Part shown: positions 36,056-45,308 of the stretch, one piece after another
Position numbering within the stretch: position 1 is the first letter of the stretch
Layout of the letters: every line of letters starts with the position of its first letter
Source: Burkholderia cenocepacia
GTDB taxonomy: Bacteria; Pseudomonadota; Gammaproteobacteria; Burkholderiales; Burkholderiaceae
NCBI RefSeq assembly: GCF_900446215.1
Contig: NZ_UAQZ01000014.1
Location: 310,001-374,000 of the forward strand
Direction of reading: 5' to 3'
DNA length: 64,000 nucleotides
Program-made: the position numbers and the translations under genes
Notes under the pieces: generated by a model
Database searches by the model: none
What the model saw: the letters and a program-made list of their open reading frames with translations, nothing else
What the model was told of the DNA's origin: nothing

Positions 36056-37285
36056 ATGCCGCGTCATACTACTCGCCCGCTCAGCCGCGACACGCTGACC
36101 CTCGCCTCGACGATCGCGCTGTCGTGCGCGCTCTGCGGCGTCGCGCGGGCCGATTGCCTGGACGACGCGGCCGCGTTCCAGCACGTGAGCGTCAGCCTGA
36201 TGCGCGGCATCGCGCAAGTCGAATCGGGGATGAATCCGAACGCGGTGAACACGAATACCAACGGCACGGTCGACATCGGGCTGATGCAGATCAACAGCAC
36301 GTGGCTGCCGACGCTCGCGCGCGAAGGCATCACGCGGGAAAGCCTGTTCGATGCGTGCACGAACGCGTACGTCGGCGCGTGGATCCTGTCGCAGAACATC
36401 CGCCAGCTCGGCCCCAACTGGAACGCGATCGGCGCGTACAACTCCGCGTCGCCCGACAAGCGCCTCGCGTATGCGCGCAAGGTCTATGATGCAATCCGGA
36501 CCATGCCGGATTCGCCGGATACTCCCATGCCCATCCTGCCACCGTCCTTTACGCCGCCGCAACAGGCGCAGACATACAACCCGTTCGCGAGCCTGAGCGT
36601 GTCGGCGCCGCCCGTCACGCGTGCGCGCACCGTATCGCCGGCCCCGCCGCCCCCGCCGCAGGGCGGCCCCGCCGGTCCGGCCGGCACGTACAACTTCGGC
36701 TGGACGGTCACCGGCGCCGACCAGGCCAAGCCGACCCAGGTGTTCGACGACGGCGCGCGAATCTACGTGCAGTTCAGCGACATGAAGCACGTGCCGGCGA
36801 TCTTCACCGAGACGTCGGCCGGGCGCGTGCTGATGTCGTGGGAGCTGCAGTTTCCGTATGCCGTCGTGACGCGTCCCGCGCAAACGTTAATCTTCCAGCT
36901 CGGGCCGTTCGAAGCGCGCGCGCAGCGCGGCGCGGCAGCCGCGGGCATGACCGCGCAGGCCGGAACGGCGGGTGCGGCGACAGCCGGCGCATCGGCCTCG
37001 GCATCGGCATCGAAGAAGTCGGCCGGTACGGCGGCGAATACGACGACGAACGCGGCAGCCAATACGGCCGCGAAACGCACGGCCTCGGCCGATGCGCTGT
37101 GGTACGTGAATACGCCGTCGACGTCGGGCACCGCGACGGCGTCGCCGTCGACCGCGAATGTTCCGGCCACGCTGCCGACGGCCGTCACGTCGAACACGCC
37201 GCCGCCCGCGCCGGCCCAAGCACCGGCCGCGGCCGCGCAGCCGTCGCGTGTCAGCGCGGATGCGCTGTGGTACATCTCGAAGTAA
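36056..37285 (+). CDS. VirB1-like lytic transglycosylase fused to VirB9/TrbG-like domain
   Basis: Protein of 409 residues. A signal peptide ends near ARA32. An SLT-type lytic transglycosylase domain spans about 35-150, with catalytic Glu56 in VESGMNP, then GLMQINSTWLP and GAYNSA. A Pro-rich linker at 160-210 leads to a VirB9/TrbG/CagX-like domain at 212-286 (YNFGWTVTG, VFDDGARIYVQF). The tail is Ala/Thr/Ser-rich and contains SADALWY twice (344-350 and 400-406, the second near the C-terminus). The parts are normally separate proteins of type IV secretion or conjugation, yet no other such gene is nearby. It could be a stand-alone envelope enzyme or a secretion-system relic. Confidence 0.85.
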   Translation: MPRHTTRPLSRDTLTLASTIALSCALCGVARADCLDDAAAFQHVSVSLMRGIAQVESGMNPNAVNTNTNGTVDIGLMQINSTWLPTLAREGITRESLFDACTNAYVGAWILSQNIRQLGPNWNAIGAYNSASPDKRLAYARKVYDAIRTMPDSPDTPMPILPPSFTPPQQAQTYNPFASLSVSAPPVTRARTVSPAPPPPPQGGPAGPAGTYNFGWTVTGADQAKPTQVFDDGARIYVQFSDMKHVPAIFTETSAGRVLMSWELQFPYAVVTRPAQTLIFQLGPFEARAQRGAAAAGMTAQAGTAGAATAGASASASASKKSAGTAANTTTNAAANTAAKRTASADALWYVNTPSTSGTATASPSTANVPATLPTAVTSNTPPPAPAQAPAAAAQPSRVSADALWYISK

Positions 37286-37294
37286 CGCGCGGGC

Positions 37295-37316
37295 CCGGCT
37301 GCCTGTAGGCAGCCGG
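37295..37316. terminator. Hairpin between convergent genes
   Basis: CCGGCTGCC (37295-37303) pairs perfectly with GGCAGCCGG (37308-37316) over a TGTA loop. It sits between the transglycosylase-fusion stop and the T6SS cassette end. It has no T-run, so it is a weak or bidirectional terminator. Confidence 0.45.
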
Positions 37317-37350
37317 CGTCGGCGAGCGGCGGACTGCCGGACGATCGGGC

Positions 37351-39474
37351 CTATCGAACGGCCGTCGTGCCGGACGGTGCCGATACGGTCGATACCAGCG
37401 ACTGATACATGTCTGCGACGCGGTCCAGGAACGACTTGTCGGGTGCGGTCGCGATTTTCTGCATCGCCCTCGTGTTCAGGTAGTTCTTGATCGACACGAG
37501 GTGGCTCCACACCGCCTCGACATCGCTCTCGGCCATGCTGTCGTGCACGTGCTTCACGAACAGCGGATACATCGCCTCCACCTGGGGCAGGCGCTCGCCC
37601 GGATTGTTCCAGAGCCAGAACAGCGCCTGCGCCTGCGGATCGGTGTTGAATATCGATGGTGGCAACTCGCCGCCGAGCTGCTTCATTGCCTGCTTGCCAT
37701 CGAACCCATATCCCGGGCGCGTACCGTGCTGCTTCTGGAAATCGATCTCGCGCACCAGCTTCTCGTAACGTCCGTACGCTAGCGGATTGGCCGCGCCGCC
37801 GAGCCAGCCCGGCTTGCGCTGCGCCGCGGCCGCGCGATTCTCGGCCTGGTCGTACCACATGCGCAGCCACTGGATATACACGACCATGTGGCCCTTGAGT
37901 TCGCCCTGGATGTCCTTCGGCAGATCGGTCACGACGATCGGGCGCGGCGGCGCCGGATCGGGCACGCGGCAACCGTCCGTCATGTCAGGCACGGGCTTCG
38001 GATTGAGGAAATCGAGCGGCCCGATCGACGGCTTGAGCGTCGCCGACGGATAGCCGACACCTGTGCCCAGCGGCGTGAGCGGCGGAATCTCGCGTGTCGT
38101 CGCCACGAGCTTCTTGACTGCCAGCCGGTAGTCGAGCTGGAAATTCTGGATCTCGGGCGGCGCGACGATCTGCTGATACAGCGCACCGTCCTCGTTGGCC
38201 AGCGCGGTCAGGCTGGGCATCGGAATGCCGGCGCCGTACGCGCGGTGGTACATCATCTCGAGCGGCACGCGCGCCAGCTTGTCGGAAATGCCGTCCTCGC
38301 CTTCGATCGCGCCGCCGCCCACGTCCACCTGCGCACCGGGAAACAGGCGCTCCTGCCGCCGACCGCGCATGTCGGACGGGTCGACGCCGAGCATCGTCAG
38401 CGGCTTGTACACGCGCAGTTCGTGGGCGGCCGCGTAGTGCACGCATTTCTCGATGTCCGGCGACAGGATCAGGTCCGACGACACCGCGTTGCTCAGCGGG
38501 ATGTAGCCCGTCAGCAGGTTGTCGTCGAAGCGGTTCGTCACGCAATCGAACAGCCCCATGAACTTGATCTTGACCGAAACGCCATCGTATTTCCCCCCCT
38601 TGGCCACCTCGTCGAGCAATTGCCTGGCAAAGGCGAGCGCAAGGCCGCCGCCCATGTCGTAGCCGAAGATCGCGACATGGATCTTGTTCACCGTGCCGGC
38701 CTGCTTCGCGCCGGCCACCGCCGCCTTGAAATCCTCTACCGCCGCCTTCAGGCGCGTATCCACGCCCGTATTGAATAGCGCGGCGCCCAGCTTCGTATCG
38801 CGCGTGAGCTGGAACGACTCGGCCGCCGCGCCCAGCGATTCCTTGCCGACCTCCTTCAGCACGGTTTTCGGAATCCGGTACGGATACTTGACGACGTCGC
38901 GCCAGAAGCCCTTCCATTCGTGCCGCAGATAGCGCAGCGCACGATTCTTTTCCGACCCGGGCCGCTCGATCGCGCGCTCGATCCGCTTGCGCGCGTCGCC
39001 CAAGCCGTCTTTCGTCTTGCCGACCAGCGTGTCGAACGTGTCGCTCACGCGCTTTCCGAACGTAGGATCACTGATCTTTCCACTCTGCTTCCACGCGTCC
39101 TCGGCGGCCTTCTGCGCCTTTTCCTTGACCTTGTCGACCGTCTGCTCCTTGAGCTTGTCGCCGGCTTTCTCGCTGACCGTATCCGTCGCCTTGTCCTTCA
39201 GGACCTCGCGCAGCACACCGGCCTCGGGGTCGAAATCCGCGCCGAGTCCCGGATAGTAGAAGCGCCGCATGTTCTTGTTCTTCTTGTCGTACGCGGCGTT
39301 GAACAGCTTCAGGATATTGGTTCGCGGACCGTCCTTCTCGCCGAAGCCGAATCCGTCGAAATAGAAGCTGACCCACAGCATGTGTTCGCATGCGGGACAC
39401 ATTTGCTCGGCCTCCGCCTTGACGCGGTCCGTCTCTGCGGAGACGGCGTCCTTCTTCAGATTGATTTCGGCCAT
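37351..39474 (-). CDS. DUF2235/Tle1-like T6SS effector with degenerate catalytic motifs
   Basis: Protein of 707 residues of the DUF2235 alpha/beta-hydrolase family (Tle1-type T6SS lipases). The family start FYFDGFGFGEKDGPRTN is recognisable. The nucleophile elbow, normally GFSRG, reads GYDMG with Asp273 instead of Ser. The conserved PGVHSDVGGG block reads PGAQVDVGGG, with Gln382 instead of His. The GLFDCV Asp block persists. A Lys/Glu-rich, probably coiled-coil insert lies at about 90-135. The enzyme is thus probably inactive as a serine lipase or works differently. It is the last gene of the vgrG-DUF4123-DUF805-DUF3304 cassette and starts five bases after the lipoprotein stop. Confidence 0.82.
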   Translation of the reverse strand: MAEINLKKDAVSAETDRVKAEAEQMCPACEHMLWVSFYFDGFGFGEKDGPRTNILKLFNAAYDKKNKNMRRFYYPGLGADFDPEAGVLREVLKDKATDTVSEKAGDKLKEQTVDKVKEKAQKAAEDAWKQSGKISDPTFGKRVSDTFDTLVGKTKDGLGDARKRIERAIERPGSEKNRALRYLRHEWKGFWRDVVKYPYRIPKTVLKEVGKESLGAAAESFQLTRDTKLGAALFNTGVDTRLKAAVEDFKAAVAGAKQAGTVNKIHVAIFGYDMGGGLALAFARQLLDEVAKGGKYDGVSVKIKFMGLFDCVTNRFDDNLLTGYIPLSNAVSSDLILSPDIEKCVHYAAAHELRVYKPLTMLGVDPSDMRGRRQERLFPGAQVDVGGGAIEGEDGISDKLARVPLEMMYHRAYGAGIPMPSLTALANEDGALYQQIVAPPEIQNFQLDYRLAVKKLVATTREIPPLTPLGTGVGYPSATLKPSIGPLDFLNPKPVPDMTDGCRVPDPAPPRPIVVTDLPKDIQGELKGHMVVYIQWLRMWYDQAENRAAAAQRKPGWLGGAANPLAYGRYEKLVREIDFQKQHGTRPGYGFDGKQAMKQLGGELPPSIFNTDPQAQALFWLWNNPGERLPQVEAMYPLFVKHVHDSMAESDVEAVWSHLVSIKNYLNTRAMQKIATAPDKSFLDRVADMYQSLVSTVSAPSGTTAVR

Positions 39475-39479
39475 GGCAC

Positions 39480-39959
39480 TTACTTCTCCTGCGTCGGCTT
39501 GAGTTCAGGCGCGTTCATGTCGTCGACCCACTGCAGCTCGGCCGTGCCGTTCTTGCGGAAATACACACGCAGATAGCGCGACGTCGGCGATTCCGGCTGT
39601 GGAATGGTCACGTCGATCGTCTTGCGCTCGGGCGGGATGCCGCGCTGAATGTCGTCCAGCGGCTGCGCAAATTCCCAGAACAGCTTCACCTTCTGTCCCG
39701 GCGTTACCTTGCAACCGCAGGCAAAGCCGCCGCCGCCGCCGAATGCCTCGCCGTCCTCGCGCGCCGACGGATTGCCGAAGCATCCCGACTTGTGCTCGTT
39801 GTCGAGCCAGAATTCGTGAAGCTTGCGCCCGTACTCGTTGTATCCGGTGACGCACACGTTATGCGGCTCTGCCGATACGTCGACACCGTGCTTGCTGCAT
39901 GCGGCAAGCACGCCAAGCCCGACCAGCGCCACAGCGTGCATCCCTGCTCTGAATTTCAT
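39480..39959 (-). CDS. DUF3304-type lipoprotein, candidate immunity to the DUF2235 protein
   Basis: Protein of 159 residues. A lipoprotein signal peptide has lipobox LAAC (Cys about 21). The mature part has the DUF3304 look: VTGYNEYGRKLHEFWLDN, a Cys-rich GGGGGFACGC turn, and VKLFWEF. In T6SS lipase cassettes, periplasmic lipoproteins next to the effector usually block it in sister cells. ATG 39959 follows the DUF805 stop by eight bases, and the stop is five bases from the effector start, so the two are co-translated. Confidence 0.8.
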   Translation of the reverse strand: MKFRAGMHAVALVGLGVLAACSKHGVDVSAEPHNVCVTGYNEYGRKLHEFWLDNEHKSGCFGNPSAREDGEAFGGGGGFACGCKVTPGQKVKLFWEFAQPLDDIQRGIPPERKTIDVTIPQPESPTSRYLRVYFRKNGTAELQWVDDMNAPELKPTQEK

Positions 39960-39967
39960 CGATACCC

Positions 39968-40342
39968 TCACAAACTTGCGTCGTTGTTGCCTGCATCCGG
40001 CGATGGCGGACCGAAGCGGTTGCACGCGTCGTCCCCGCGATAGAACCCGTTCATCGCAATGGTGATGAACGCGCCTCCGACCGGGATCGCATGAAGAAGC
40101 GTCCACCATCCGGACTTGCCGATGTCGTGCCAGCGCCGCACCGACACCGCGACGAGCATCCAGATCATCACGATCGCGAATGCCCAGCCGACGACATCGA
40201 CGAACGTCGCGATACGTTGCGCTGCAGGCAGGTCGGCGAGCGCGTCGAACACGGAGCCCGCAATCAGCCACGGCACGGTCACGCCCCACCACTCGATGCG
40301 CCCGGCCCGGCCGCGGAATGAAAACAGGGCGGCCGCGTTCAT
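39968..40342 (-). CDS. DUF805 small membrane protein in T6SS cassette
   Basis: Protein of 124 residues of the DUF805 family: FSFRGRAGRIEWWG at the N-terminus, about three to four membrane helices, and RRWHDIGKSGWW in the middle. The function of the family is unknown. It is overlapped by the DUF4123 gene (ATGA at 40339-40342) and precedes the lipoprotein, so it is a true member of this cassette. The sister cassette at 49-56 kb lacks it. A second immunity protein or a membrane anchor is possible. Confidence 0.82.
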   Translation of the reverse strand: MNAAALFSFRGRAGRIEWWGVTVPWLIAGSVFDALADLPAAQRIATFVDVVGWAFAIVMIWMLVAVSVRRWHDIGKSGWWTLLHAIPVGGAFITIAMNGFYRGDDACNRFGPPSPDAGNNDASL

Positions 40343-41229
40343 TGCCGCGCCTCCTGTTTCGTCTCGGCATTCGCGGCATCGATCTCGATCAGGCGATCGA
40401 GCAATGCGTCGCACAACGCGTCGTGATCATGCCGATACGCAGCAATGCACTCGGCAACGACGCGCTCGTCGTCGAGCTCCACGTGGCCGACCATCGCCAG
40501 TGTCGCACCGATCCGGTAGGCAAGGCGGTCGTCACCCAATCCCTGCGCATCCAGCACGCGGATCAGACGACGCATGCGCGCGTAAGTATCGAACGGATCC
40601 GCGTCGACGGGGATCCGGCCGTTGCGTCGCAATTCGGCGAGCACGGCGTCCGGCCGGCTGCCGCGCCGCAAAGCGTCGAGCTCGCGTGCATCCACGCATG
40701 CGTAGAAGATTCGTTCGTGCCGGCGCGGATGTCGTACCGTACCGACGGTGCCATCGCGACGCACCCAGGTCCACGACACGCACGGCGACAACAGCGCCTG
40801 ATAACGCGACTCGGACAGCGCGCCCGCCAGTGTCTGAAACACCGCCGCGTCGTAGAACCGCAGCAGTCCGTCGCGATCGTCGGGCAGCGTCACGCGCGTC
40901 CTGACGCCGAGTTTCGGCACGAGTTCATCGAGCGGATAGACGCTGACCAGCGACAGAAACGCGAACGGCCGCCGCGCGAGCTGCCGTTCGAGCAACGCCG
41001 GCACGTGCGGTGCACGATAGTCGCACACCAGCGCACAGACCTCCGGATTGCTCGCCTCGGGCTGGCCAGCGAGCACGTTGTGAACCTGTCCTGCCGCAAT
41101 CAACTCGCGCCAGGGCGCCGCGTTGATCGGCAACTGCGACGCATCGGCCAACAGGTAGCGATGGGCATCCGGAAACGCTGCATGCTCGGCGGCCGCCGTC
41201 GTTTCCCATGTCTGGAGCAGCGCAGTCAT
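40339..41229 (-). CDS. DUF4123 T6SS effector adaptor
   Basis: Protein of 296 residues of the DUF4123 family (Tap/TEC), cytosolic chaperones that load an effector onto its VgrG. Family features are the N-terminal HRYLLADASQLPI segment and the LLSPCVSWTWVRRD/RFYDAAVFQTLA centre. It starts five bases after the vgrG stop and overlaps the DUF805 start. The expected cargo is the DUF2235-like protein three genes on. The open frame extends upstream through vgrG, but ATG 41229 is the only sensible start. Confidence 0.85.
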   Translation of the reverse strand: MTALLQTWETTAAAEHAAFPDAHRYLLADASQLPINAAPWRELIAAGQVHNVLAGQPEASNPEVCALVCDYRAPHVPALLERQLARRPFAFLSLVSVYPLDELVPKLGVRTRVTLPDDRDGLLRFYDAAVFQTLAGALSESRYQALLSPCVSWTWVRRDGTVGTVRHPRRHERIFYACVDARELDALRRGSRPDAVLAELRRNGRIPVDADPFDTYARMRRLIRVLDAQGLGDDRLAYRIGATLAMVGHVELDDERVVAECIAAYRHDHDALCDALLDRLIEIDAANAETKQEARQ

Positions 41230-41234
41230 CGTCG

Positions 41235-44039
41235 TCACCCGCGCGTGGCGATCGCTTCGTGGCGATGCGCGAGATCCCGCATGCATTCGACACATGCGGG
41301 CTTGTTCATCGACGGCAACTGGACGTTCGCGGATCGCGGGCCAGTCAGCGTGTGCTGGGCCGCATGGAACGTCGCTTTGCCCGGCGCGCCGATCACGATG
41401 TCGTTGCCTTCCATCTTCAGGAACGCGTTGGCCGCCGTCAGCAGCAGCCGCTTCGGCGACTGCAGCGCGACACTTGCCTTCGCGCTCGATACAGTCACCG
41501 CACGCTGCGCACTGGCGTCGAGCGTGCCGCCGTTCTGCGCCTGCACGGTGACGGCGCCCGTCGCAGCATGAAGCGCGATCCCGGCCGCCGGCACGGGACG
41601 GCTGCCGCCCGGGGTGCCGTGCGTGTACAGCGCAATGCCTTCCTTCGCGACGATGCTCGACTTGCCCTGGACCGTGACCTGCACGTCGCGTCCGGCGCTC
41701 AGTACGGTTTGCGTGCCCGACGTCCACACGTGGCTTTGCGCCGTCAGCGCAGCGACGCCGGCCGCGCCGTGCGCGACGAGATGCGGATGCTGCCACGCAA
41801 CCGCACCGCCGCCGGCACCGCTCGCGCCACTGCCTTCGCGCGTTGCGCCGAGCGACACCTGGCTTTGCTGCAGGCCCTCGATCGCCACGAGCGGCGATGT
41901 CGTGTCGCCGACAGACGCGACACCATCGGGCTGCGCCGTGCTCGCGCCCGGCTCCGCACCCTGCTTGCGCGCGAATTTCGCAAGCCCCTGCAGCATCTCG
42001 CGTTGCTGCGCGAGCACCTGGCTCGCGGCACTCGCGTCCATCTGGTTCACGCCGGGCGCCGTGCTGATCAACAAGCCGGCGCCGGCGCGCAGCGCGGCGG
42101 CTGCCTGCGTCGACAGTTCGGCGCCGTAGCCGCGATCGGCCAGACGCCGGTTGTCCTGCACCTGCTTGATGTGCCCGAGCGTCAGGCCGCTGCCGTGATC
42201 GGTCGTATAAAGGCGCGCACTCGACTGCCCAGCCGTATCGTCAAGCATGAATTGTCGCGAGCCCCCCGCGCCGGTCTGACTCGCATTCAGATCCTGCGTC
42301 TTGAACCCGGTCAGCACGGCTGCGTGGTCGTTGCCGGCAAACCAGGCCGCCGCATTGGCCGTGCTGCCGCTCGGGCCGCCCGCCAGCGCATTGTGCTGCG
42401 CGTCCGCGTTGCCTTGCCCGTTGTACAGCGCGGCGACCGCGATCGGCCGGTCGGGCTGGCCTTCCAGCCATTCGGTCCAGACTTCCTGACCGACGCGCGG
42501 CACGCTCACCCCGCCCCAGTTGTCGCCGCCGATCGATGTCACCATGCGCGTCCAGGTGCCCGCGCCACGATCGGCCGGCGCGTTCGCCGCGCGCGGATGT
42601 TCGTCGCGACTCGCGGAATTCTGCCCGCGCTGCGCATGATGCTGGATCCGGATCCGGTGATCGCGTTCGGTATGAACCGGATCGCCCGCGCCGACCACGA
42701 TGCTCGTCTGGGCGCCCGGCATCACCGCGACCGGATGCACGCGTGCGCCATGCCCGCTCGGCGCCAACGGCCGGTAAGCCTGGTCGAACGGCAGCGCGGC
42801 GAAGCGGTTCCGGTACACCTCGTCGCCGTCTACCAGCGCGCCGCCGGCGTGCGTCGTGGCGTCGAATGCCGCGTGCAGCGCCTGCGCGTCGCCCGGCTCG
42901 CCGGGCGCGATATCGAGTCCCGGCGGAATCGCGCCGAGCCGTTGCGCGATCGCGCCGTGCACGTCGGCGCTCACGTTCGCACGCGCGTCGTGCTCGACGC
43001 GCAGGCACACGAACGCGCGCGATGGATCGAGTGACGGATGCCGCGACATCGCGAAACGCAGCCCGGGCCGCAAATCGCGACGCGTGCCGCTGCCTTCGGT
43101 TTGCAGCGCCGCCACGCGCTGCGCGTCGAGTTGCTGCTGCGCGCGCTGGTCGCCGATCGCGGCGGTCTGGAACGCGTACGGGCCTGCGACATCGCGATCC
43201 TCGCCCGGCGCGACCGCACCGCTCGCACGCACGCTGGACGGACGGGTCGACAGGCTTCGGTGATCCCAGCTTGCGCGTGCGATGCTGCCGATGCGCCAGC
43301 GGCGCGCATTCATGAATTGCCGAATGCCACCGCGCGGGTCGCCGTCGCTCGTCTGATGGAAGCCGATGACTTCGGGTTCAGCCGGGGCGAAACGCTGGTT
43401 CGTATCGGCCAGCACGAGCGTGTGTTTGCCCAGGTCAGTCGAGTGCGCGTCGCCCTGGTGTTCGAACCAGTAGAAGATGCCCTCTTCCGCCCACAGTCGT
43501 TCGAGAAACGCGAAATCCGATTCGCCGGCCTGTGCGGTCAGGCTGCGGTTCGCATATTTCGCCGGGTCGGCAAGCGCCCAGCGCCATGCCGGCGCGATCG
43601 CGCCACGCGCATAGTGCGCAAAGATCTGCTCGCTGATCTCGACCACGCTCGCGTTCACGAAGTTGTAGCTGTCGACGCGCTGATGCAGCAGCGCGAGCCA
43701 CGGTTCGACGACGAGCCGCACACGCGCGAGCCCGCCGTTGTAGCCGACGCGTTCCGCGGCCGTCACATGGCCGTGGAACGGGCGTCGTGCGCCCTGCCCG
43801 TCCGCGACCTGCCATTCGATGAGGATCGACGCGCCGATCAGTTTGTCGAGCGGCAGGTCGGGCCGCTCGGTCAGCGCGGTGAGCTGAAACCGGAAGCCGC
43901 CGCGATCGAGCGACTCCCATCCTTGCAGGCTCTCGGCGACAAGCTTGTCCGCGCCGAGCGGCGTGGTCAGCCACAGAAACCGGTCGTGCTGCGACCAGCC
44001 GCGGAAGAATGCCTGGATGAGATCGGATTGGGTCGACAT
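41235..44039 (-). CDS. VgrG spike protein of cassette 1
   Basis: Protein of 934 residues. A gp27-like N-terminus runs from FRFQLTALTERPDLP to about 400; the gp5/OB-fold part carries PRVGQEVWTEWLEGQPDRPI; a DUF2345 domain lies near the C-terminus (repeated VTVQAQNGG, VALQSPKRLLL strands, GAPGKATFHAAQH). The end is a CVECM motif that is nearly repeated in the other cassette's VgrG, with no effector extension. ATG 44039 begins MSTQSDLIQAFF; a longer frame to 44168 lacks support. It trimerises into the secreted needle tip that carries its adaptor-bound effector. Confidence 0.93.
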   Translation of the reverse strand: MSTQSDLIQAFFRGWSQHDRFLWLTTPLGADKLVAESLQGWESLDRGGFRFQLTALTERPDLPLDKLIGASILIEWQVADGQGARRPFHGHVTAAERVGYNGGLARVRLVVEPWLALLHQRVDSYNFVNASVVEISEQIFAHYARGAIAPAWRWALADPAKYANRSLTAQAGESDFAFLERLWAEEGIFYWFEHQGDAHSTDLGKHTLVLADTNQRFAPAEPEVIGFHQTSDGDPRGGIRQFMNARRWRIGSIARASWDHRSLSTRPSSVRASGAVAPGEDRDVAGPYAFQTAAIGDQRAQQQLDAQRVAALQTEGSGTRRDLRPGLRFAMSRHPSLDPSRAFVCLRVEHDARANVSADVHGAIAQRLGAIPPGLDIAPGEPGDAQALHAAFDATTHAGGALVDGDEVYRNRFAALPFDQAYRPLAPSGHGARVHPVAVMPGAQTSIVVGAGDPVHTERDHRIRIQHHAQRGQNSASRDEHPRAANAPADRGAGTWTRMVTSIGGDNWGGVSVPRVGQEVWTEWLEGQPDRPIAVAALYNGQGNADAQHNALAGGPSGSTANAAAWFAGNDHAAVLTGFKTQDLNASQTGAGGSRQFMLDDTAGQSSARLYTTDHGSGLTLGHIKQVQDNRRLADRGYGAELSTQAAAALRAGAGLLISTAPGVNQMDASAASQVLAQQREMLQGLAKFARKQGAEPGASTAQPDGVASVGDTTSPLVAIEGLQQSQVSLGATREGSGASGAGGGAVAWQHPHLVAHGAAGVAALTAQSHVWTSGTQTVLSAGRDVQVTVQGKSSIVAKEGIALYTHGTPGGSRPVPAAGIALHAATGAVTVQAQNGGTLDASAQRAVTVSSAKASVALQSPKRLLLTAANAFLKMEGNDIVIGAPGKATFHAAQHTLTGPRSANVQLPSMNKPACVECMRDLAHRHEAIATRG

Positions 44040-44381
44040 GATGTTTGGCTCGGGGTTCGCTGGGCGATTTCTCAAATCAGTTCTGCCATGTATTTTTCGA
44101 TGCCCGTATATTTCGCCGCCGGCATGATGTCCATATCCCGATCGGCTCCGCACACGGGGAAACGTCAATCCGCATCACGCCGCTCCCGCGCCGTTGCTTT
44201 GCCCGACCTCGGCATATTGCCGACTCGGGATCGCAAGATTGCTTGTGCAAATGTCCATTCCATCGATGCGCGCCCCGTGCCGCCTTCATCGCCTGAATTC
44301 GAGTTCGACCGGCATGCGATTCGAGTCGGAGCGAATCGACAGTGCCCGACGACGATGCGTGTGGCCTGCGTCACGTCAGGG
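44040..44381. other. Gene-free gap between T6SS cassettes, low G+C
   Basis: A 342-base gap between the exported-protein stop and the vgrG cassette 1 start, both minus strand. Its G+C is visibly lower than that of the flanking vgrG. No credible gene was found on either strand. It probably holds the promoter of cassette 1 and marks the joint where the metallopeptidase cassette was inserted. Confidence 0.5.
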
Positions 44382-45308
44382 TCACTTTCCCGTCAGTTTC
44401 ACGTTTTCCAGCCGGTCCATCGGCGTAAAGAACCGCCCGTCCATTTCCTTCGGACGAAGAATGTCGAGGTTCACCGTGCCGACGAAAATATAGTTGCCGG
44501 CATCGACGCGCCGCATCGCCGAATGATCGGCAAAGGTCAGCGCAGAGTACGGCACCACGAATTCCACCCGCTCGGGCTGGCCCGGCTTGACGACGATTTC
44601 GCGGCGGTAACGGCGGGACGTGTCGCTCAGATATTTGCTGACGAGCCTGACGTCGAATTCCACATTGTCGCTGCCGCCACCGATCTGCACATATTGCAAA
44701 TCGGGACGCGCCAAATCCGCCGACCAATGATCCGGACCATCGACCGTCACGTCCTGCTTGCCGTCGTTCGAGAACGTTACCTCGATCACAAGATGCTCTT
44801 GCGCGGGCCGCACCGAGAATGTCGGATGCAGATTGATTTCCGGGGTGCCGCGCGCCAGCAAATCATGGGCAAGATCGTAAAGTACCGACAGCTTGTCGTT
44901 GAATTGATCGTCGAACTGGTAGTTGTACGTGCCCTCGTAATGGTGGCCGCCCTTGTCAAACGAATAGACGAGCACGGCCCCCTTGTTGATTGCATGGATC
45001 TGCGGAATCGCCCTGCTGCTCAACGTCGCCTTCACCAGGTCGACATGCTGGCGATAGGTTCCTGTGAGACTCGCCGTATATTTTCCGATTCCAAAGTAAC
45101 TCGATGGCGGCATCGGGTCGATATCCCGGCCCCGCGAAAAATACGACACCGTGTGGCCATCGGCCGTGAAGACCATCGACGGCGACGGATTCATCTGCCC
45201 CTGTCCACTACGAATCTCGAAATAATCCGGGCGATCTTGCGCAAGCGCCATGTCCAACACTCCGAAAGAAATCATCGACATCACAACAACGAGAAAAAAG
45301 CGCTTCAT
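44382..45308 (-). CDS. Exported protein, candidate immunity to the VgrG metallopeptidase
   Basis: Protein of 308 residues. A signal peptide (MKRFFLVVVMSMISFGVL to ALA) is followed by a beta-rich, Cys-poor mature domain (YFEIRSGQGQ, HLVIEVTFSNDGKQDVTV, YIFVGTVNLDI) that could be Ig-like. No family was recognised. ATG 45308 overlaps the stop of the VgrG-metallopeptidase gene (ATGA), the tightest possible link to that effector. Both have reduced G+C. Periplasmic location and coupling suggest an immunity protein that inhibits the peptidase; an accessory role is the alternative. Confidence 0.8.
   Translation of the reverse strand: MKRFFLVVVMSMISFGVLDMALAQDRPDYFEIRSGQGQMNPSPSMVFTADGHTVSYFSRGRDIDPMPPSSYFGIGKYTASLTGTYRQHVDLVKATLSSRAIPQIHAINKGAVLVYSFDKGGHHYEGTYNYQFDDQFNDKLSVLYDLAHDLLARGTPEINLHPTFSVRPAQEHLVIEVTFSNDGKQDVTVDGPDHWSADLARPDLQYVQIGGGSDNVEFDVRLVSKYLSDTSRRYRREIVVKPGQPERVEFVVPYSALTFADHSAMRRVDAGNYIFVGTVNLDILRPKEMDGRFFTPMDRLENVKLTGK

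Noticed and set aside
44040..44381. Search for a small immunity or adaptor gene between the VgrG cassettes
   Set aside because: The short frames on both strands have no ribosome site and no recognisable composition.
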